Shown here piece by piece: positions 34,043 through 37,905 of a stretch of DNA of 37,905 nucleotides. The position numbers and the translations under genes were made by a program. The notes below the pieces were generated by a model, which was not told the origin of the DNA, did no database searches, and saw only the letters and a program-made list of their open reading frames with translations. The stretch's first letter is position 1; every line of letters starts with the position of its first letter. Location: contig JBFMBP010000114.1 in NCBI GenBank assembly GCA_040755155.1, positions 1 to 37,905 on the forward strand. The letters run 5' to 3'. This stretch comes from Candidatus Omnitrophota bacterium (lineage in GTDB: Bacteria > Hinthialibacterota > Hinthialibacteria > Hinthialibacterales > Hinthialibacteraceae).

Positions 34043-34235
34043 GGGACTTTTTCACGCTATGGGATTTTAGGGGTTTGTCGGGCTACGCTTCGCTAATATA
34101 TCACACTACGCCATGCAGAAGACAAATGAATTTTCGGAAAATAATCGCCAATCGGACTTTTTTTGTAGGATGACATTCAAAAGGGGTAAAGATCAAATCG
34201 TCGTTAATAAAGTAAAAAAGACTTGTATTTTCATC

Positions 34236-34265
34236 TTGACTCAATTTTTTTTTTTTGTTTATAAT
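34236..34265 (+). promoter_or_regulatory. sigma70-type promoter with T12 run in the spacer
   Basis: TTGACT (34236-34241) and TATAAT (34260-34265) are 18 bases apart. The spacer contains a run of twelve T (34245-34256). Transcription would begin about 255 bases before the Cys-rich gene, leaving a long AT-rich leader in which I see no gene. Confidence 0.55.
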
Positions 34266-34529
34266 TCTCTCAATTGAGATTCAGCTTTTTCTTCCTCTAA
34301 TCGGGCTAGGCAAGAGGCGTTGTCTATAAGTCAAATAATATCAACCCATTGCTTCTGTCCGTACGAAGGGGTTTATTTACATTTTGCAAAGAATGAATAA
34401 AATTATCATTCAAAAACGTATTTTTCGGTTTTTGATATCTTCAATACATTCAAAAGGTTATATGTATTTCAACAAATGGCTTTTTTCATAATAGGTTAAA
34501 ATTCAAATAAATGCGGAAGGAATTTTAAA

Positions 34530-34952
34530 ATGAATAGACAAAAATCCAAGATTATTATCATTTTTATGATCTTTTCTTTCTATTTTTGTTATAATGTTTA
34601 TGAGATATTTTGCGCAAATTGTCTTGAATGCGTTTATAGGCAAGCAAGATATGTTACATCATGCGCTTCGCAATGCAGTTCTTGTGCAGGGAAATTCAGT
34701 CCTTATGCGACAGGAGCTTGTTGCGACGAATCGGGAGGCAATCAAGATTGCCCATCCTCGTCTTCGGAATTTCGTTATGAGACGGCGCAGTGGAACAATT
34801 GCCATACGAAGCAAGGCGCGCCTCCTCTCCAGTGCCACGACGAATGTCCCGCCGAATGCGGAGGATGGAAAAATATTACCAATTATATATCGGTTTGCGA
34901 ATGCGAAGATACTCTAATCAATGTACAAAAACCCATGTGTCCATTGCCATAA
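34530..34952 (+). CDS. exported cysteine-rich protein of unknown function
   Basis: I do not recognise this 140-residue protein. It begins with a basic then strongly hydrophobic stretch (KIIIIFMIFSFYFCY), a probable signal peptide or anchor ending near residue 29. The rest, about 110 residues, holds 15 cysteines in patterns such as CASQCSSC, ACCDE, CHDECPAEC and CECED, suggesting many disulfides or metal binding in an extracytoplasmic protein. GGAAGGA stands just before the ATG. It is followed after 30 bases by the next exported protein, so the two are probably co-transcribed. Composition is clearly more AT-rich than most of the window. It could be a structural or signalling protein, but no function is claimed. 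Confidence 0.72.
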   Translation: MNRQKSKIIIIFMIFSFYFCYNVYEIFCANCLECVYRQARYVTSCASQCSSCAGKFSPYATGACCDESGGNQDCPSSSSEFRYETAQWNNCHTKQGAPPLQCHDECPAECGGWKNITNYISVCECEDTLINVQKPMCPLP

Positions 34953-34982
34953 TATTCCCCCAAATAGCAAGGAGAAAAAATC

Positions 34983-36068
34983 ATGACGATTACAGCGAAA
35001 AGCGCTTGTTTTTTGTTTGTCGCGATATTCGGCGCATCCTATGCCATTTATGCGGCGGAGGATGCGTTGGATATTGTAAATATTCATAAGAGTAAAACTT
35101 CTCGGTTTTCCGCCGAATATTCGATGGAGATCACTGAAACCTATATTGCCAATACGGATAATATGGAAAATTTCGGACATTTTTATCGAAATGCCGTTCA
35201 AGGAAAATCGCCGGGCGATGCGACTCCCAACGACGTGAATGTTTGGTACGATTTTTTGAAGCAGCCGATGCGGACATATACGGCGGATTTCCAATATATG
35301 AAAAATGGCGATTATGAGAGAATCCTATTTCATACGCCTAAAGGAACTGCTTATCCCTGGGAGGAAATCCAAGAATTGTATATTCATAAAAGCAAAATTC
35401 TACGAGTTATGCACCCCATGAAATTGGTGCAACTTTCCGACAATCTCGAAGCCGTGAATGGATACAAACAATATTATATAGGAATAGATCCATTTGAATA
35501 TGTTTTTCCCTTCTCATTTCCTGAGGCGAAAATTACGGTATCGGAAGATTGGAACGACCAAATTAAGTGGATAAAATATAAAAATAAAGATGGCGCAGGA
35601 GATACGATTTTCGCCGAAGCGTTAGTCGATAAAATAAAGGGATATATTTCCCATACCTCTTTGTTAAAAAGCCGCAGAGATCACAATACGGATAAAATTT
35701 TTTACTCGAAGAACGAAGACGTTAAAGAATACGACGGCATATGGCTGCCTTCAAAAATGACAGTATATCATTTTTTCCAATATAAAGATTTTCTTCCCAA
35801 CGAAAAATCGTCAGAGGTTATGCATGTCGTCGAAAGCCGATACGAATGGAAATTGAGAGACCTTCATGAAACTGATTTACCGCCTTTCCATCGCAAAGTT
35901 GTCTATTATCTTACGAATTATGCGAAGGATTGCGATATATCGCTGTTCGAATATCCAGAGGTTCCGGAATCCTATAGTTTCCAAGACGACCGCTACTTCG
36001 ACGAAGAAACGGGGCATTACGATAAAGATCTGCATGTGGGCAAAGGACCGCATACGTTTCCGAAATAG
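34983..36068 (+). CDS. exported protein of unknown function
   Basis: This 361-residue protein has a signal peptide (residues 1-24, hydrophobic ACFLFVAIFGASYAI, ending YAAED). The rest alternates beta strands with charged loops. Blocks include RFSAEYSMEITETY, WYDFLKQPMRTYTADFQYM and LQHP-like VMHPMKLVQL. The layout could fit a LolA/LppX-like half-barrel, but this is weak and I make no assignment. AAGGAG lies nine bases upstream of the ATG. It follows the Cys-rich gene by 30 bases and precedes the membrane protein gene by 87, on the same strand, and shares their AT-rich composition. The three may act together at the cell envelope. Confidence 0.7.
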   Translation: MTITAKSACFLFVAIFGASYAIYAAEDALDIVNIHKSKTSRFSAEYSMEITETYIANTDNMENFGHFYRNAVQGKSPGDATPNDVNVWYDFLKQPMRTYTADFQYMKNGDYERILFHTPKGTAYPWEEIQELYIHKSKILRVMHPMKLVQLSDNLEAVNGYKQYYIGIDPFEYVFPFSFPEAKITVSEDWNDQIKWIKYKNKDGAGDTIFAEALVDKIKGYISHTSLLKSRRDHNTDKIFYSKNEDVKEYDGIWLPSKMTVYHFFQYKDFLPNEKSSEVMHVVESRYEWKLRDLHETDLPPFHRKVVYYLTNYAKDCDISLFEYPEVPESYSFQDDRYFDEETGHYDKDLHVGKGPHTFPK

Positions 36069-36155
36069 GATTTCCTTTGGTTCTCGGAGCGTAAGTTCTT
36101 CGCGGGAAAATAGAGATTTTCGCCATACTAATTTTTGATCCCTTTCTTCTTCGAA

Positions 36156-37607
36156 ATGAAGGACTACTACAAGCTAGTTCTTGTATTTTTGCTTCCACTA
36201 TTGCTTTTCATAATATTCACGGAAGCGAATACGGGATATCTGGCTATCGATTCTTTCTATCACATCAAGATGGCGGAGAATATTTTTACCGATGATTATA
36301 ATGTAAGATTGCCCTATACGTGCATCGACAATGTTCCGATTCGACATTACTTGTTTCATGCGCTTCTCAAAGGATTTCTATCCTTTAGCGAATATTGGGG
36401 CGTAATAATATACATCGTTTCATTTCTATTGATTTATTGGATTTCCTCGAATTTTTATTTTTCTAAAATAAACGCAAATAATCCTTTATTCTGGTCCCTA
36501 TGCCTGGTATGGGGCTCGTCTATCGTCTTCCTGCGGCTCTTGCAAGTGCGGCCTATCGTCGTTTCACATATTTTATTTTTGCTATTCCTGCTCCATATCC
36601 ATAAAAAGTACAGCCTTATTTGCCCTTCCCTTTGCTTTATTCATGCCTTGTTCTATTTAACGATATATTCATGGATTACGGTTATATTCGCTTCCGCGAT
36701 TATAAAGGCATGTATATTCAAAGACAAGAAAAGCGTTTGCAACGAACTTTTATGCCTGTCGGCTATCGCTGCGGCCCATCTGTTTTTTCCAAACCCCCTT
36801 GCTTCCGTTAAGACGGAATTATTGTATTTTCTCAATAAAATAGGCGGAGTATATCGATTTGCGTCTTTAACGCCGACAGAATGGAGTCATCCCAACATCA
36901 TGCAATTTTTAGACGTCATTTTACTTCCCGCCGGCATGTTGGCATTAATGAACAAAAAATCCATCCATTTTATTCTAAACGAGTTTTCTCCAAACAAGTT
37001 ATATTTATTTCTGTTATCGGGTTCTTGTTCATTATTCTATTTTATTATCTTTCTTTTGGAAATAAGATTCGTCGACTATTTTTTCATTACTATTTTTACA
37101 TTTCTTTCTTTGTACGAAAATCGCCGCGTCGAATCCACTCCTAAAATTAATTTCAAAAATATTTTTTTGGGATTCATTCTGGTCAATACTTTGATCGTTT
37201 CTTACTCTACGATTATAAGCCAAACGATTCCTATCGATCGACTAAAAAACGCCGGTCATTATTTGGAAACAAGGCTGCAAAATTCCGATAATAAAATCGT
37301 TTTGAATACTTCTATCGACAGTTATCATGAACTTTTTTATCACACGCAAAACGTCTCTTTTTTTATGGGACTGGATATCAATTTCTTCAATACGAAATAT
37401 ATCGATATTCTCAAAGGCTATTTTCAATATTTTAAGGAAGGCAAAGAACATCCGAGCGATTTTATGAAAAAATACAAAATAAAATACATTCACCTAGATC
37501 GCAAATACTCGCCTCTCATCGCAGCAACCAATTGTCTCCGCGACAACCATTTATTTTTATGTTATCTTGACAATGATAGTATGGTATTCGAAACAGCCAT
37601 CGACTAA
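36156..37607 (+). CDS. multi-pass membrane protein resembling GT-C glycosyltransferases
   Basis: The protein (about 483 residues) begins with a hydrophobic segment (LVLVFLLPLLLFIIF). It then has IDSFYHIKMAENIF at about residues 30-45, like the acidic first-loop motif of GT-C enzymes (STT3 and O-mannosyltransferase relatives) that bind a lipid-linked sugar. About eight to ten further hydrophobic segments follow, then a soluble C-terminal part of about 100 residues (NAGHYLETRLQNSDNKIVLN, KYIHLDRKYSPL). Membership in GT-C is a tentative reading from the motif and topology. ATG at 36156 is used; a TTG at 36135 would add seven residues. No ribosome site is evident. As third gene of the AT-rich group, it could glycosylate an exported protein such as the Cys-rich one, but this is inference. 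Confidence 0.65.
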   Translation: MKDYYKLVLVFLLPLLLFIIFTEANTGYLAIDSFYHIKMAENIFTDDYNVRLPYTCIDNVPIRHYLFHALLKGFLSFSEYWGVIIYIVSFLLIYWISSNFYFSKINANNPLFWSLCLVWGSSIVFLRLLQVRPIVVSHILFLLFLLHIHKKYSLICPSLCFIHALFYLTIYSWITVIFASAIIKACIFKDKKSVCNELLCLSAIAAAHLFFPNPLASVKTELLYFLNKIGGVYRFASLTPTEWSHPNIMQFLDVILLPAGMLALMNKKSIHFILNEFSPNKLYLFLLSGSCSLFYFIIFLLEIRFVDYFFITIFTFLSLYENRRVESTPKINFKNIFLGFILVNTLIVSYSTIISQTIPIDRLKNAGHYLETRLQNSDNKIVLNTSIDSYHELFYHTQNVSFFMGLDINFFNTKYIDILKGYFQYFKEGKEHPSDFMKKYKIKYIHLDRKYSPLIAATNCLRDNHLFLCYLDNDSMVFETAID

Positions 37608-37766
37608 GAGTGTTGGATTGGAGTTGGCGATTCTTTTTTTATTGTTTGTAAAATGCAACGATTTTGCCGAATGAAGAATCAATTTCCGTTTATGGAGAAA
37701 TCCACGAATTCCCTTTTATTGCTCCCTCCAATTTGGAGAAGAGTAAGCGGGAGCAGCCGGTTTATG

Positions 37767-37905
37767 TTATGGATTTGCAGAAGCAGCGTTATCGGCTTTC
37801 TTGACGCAGCGGAAGCCGTAGGCGTCGTAGCCGAAGCAAACGTCGGCGAGGCCCGCCGCTTCGCCGCGCCGGGCGGCGGAACGGCAGGATTCCGCCGAAC
37901 TGTCC
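37767..37905 (-). CDS. formylglycine-generating-enzyme (FGE-sulfatase) domain protein, C-terminal end only
   Basis: The minus-strand frame from the window edge reads ESCRSAARRGEAAGLADVCF and then GYDAYGFRCVKKA before a TAA at 37767-37769. This is the end pattern of FGE/SUMF1-type domains (CRxAxR ... GFRCV), which oxidise a Cys in sulfatases or act as related binding domains. Only about 45 residues are in the window, so catalytic Cys residues cannot be checked. The 159 bases between this and the membrane protein gene show no gene. Confidence 0.7.
   Translation of the reverse strand, partial: DSSAESCRSAARRGEAAGLADVCFGYDAYGFRCVKKADNAASANP

Overview
The window looks like chromosome from an uncultivated Gram-negative bacterium with a large secreted polysaccharide-degradation repertoire. 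The gene content is a lamin-tail/CotH exoprotein, a heparinase II/III-like lyase, a PL10-like pectate lyase, a cohesin-like protein, two Gfo/Idh/MocA dehydrogenases (one with a Tat signal), a GntP permease and the end of a formylglycine-generating-enzyme-like gene. This is the kind of gene set found in Planctomycetes/PVC and related candidate phyla such as Omnitrophota, Sumerlaeota or Hydrogenedentota. That placement is inference: there is no rRNA or other marker to test it.

Layout: 1-1567 holds a 5'-damaged three-Cys-motif partner gene (TcmP) followed by its usual partner, a Gp37/Gp68 (DUF5131) protein. 1858-3084 is an HD-GYP-like protein that has lost the His of its HD motif. 3449-12660 is a minus-strand block of large secreted proteins: a GH67/GH20-like TIM-barrel protein, a 1018-residue secreted protein and a heparinase-like lyase. 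It is interrupted at 6753-7460 by the remains of a phage-type BECR nuclease gene with duplicated segments. truA (12824-13606) is followed by an IS element of about 2 kb with a DDE transposase. 15849-22930 carries an MNT nucleotidyltransferase, the giant LTD/CotH protein and the pectate lyase, all on the minus strand. 22993-27576 holds DUF4177, acyl-ACP thioesterase, cohesin-like, metallo-beta-lactamase-fold and oxidoreductase genes. 27789-33963 holds GntP, a Tat-exported oxidoreductase, a zinc alcohol dehydrogenase and an AEC transporter. 34530-37607 is an AT-rich three-gene group (Cys-rich exported protein, unknown exported protein, GT-C-like membrane protein). The window ends inside an FGE-type gene.

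Working together: the lyases and glycosidase-like proteins would cut uronic-acid-rich polysaccharides outside the cytoplasm. The GntP permease, dehydrogenases and alcohol dehydrogenase could take up and oxidise the resulting sugar acids. This is inferred from family roles and proximity, not shown.

The intergenic DNA is unusually full of repeats: two identical 160-bp inverted copies of a MITE-like element, each between convergent genes; a 33-bp hairpin repeat; clustered hairpins; and heptanucleotide tandem repeats. The most unusual parts are the Cys-rich/GT-C group, preceded by a near-consensus promoter whose spacer contains a T12 run, and the decayed BECR nuclease module array. No tRNA, rRNA or CRISPR array was seen.
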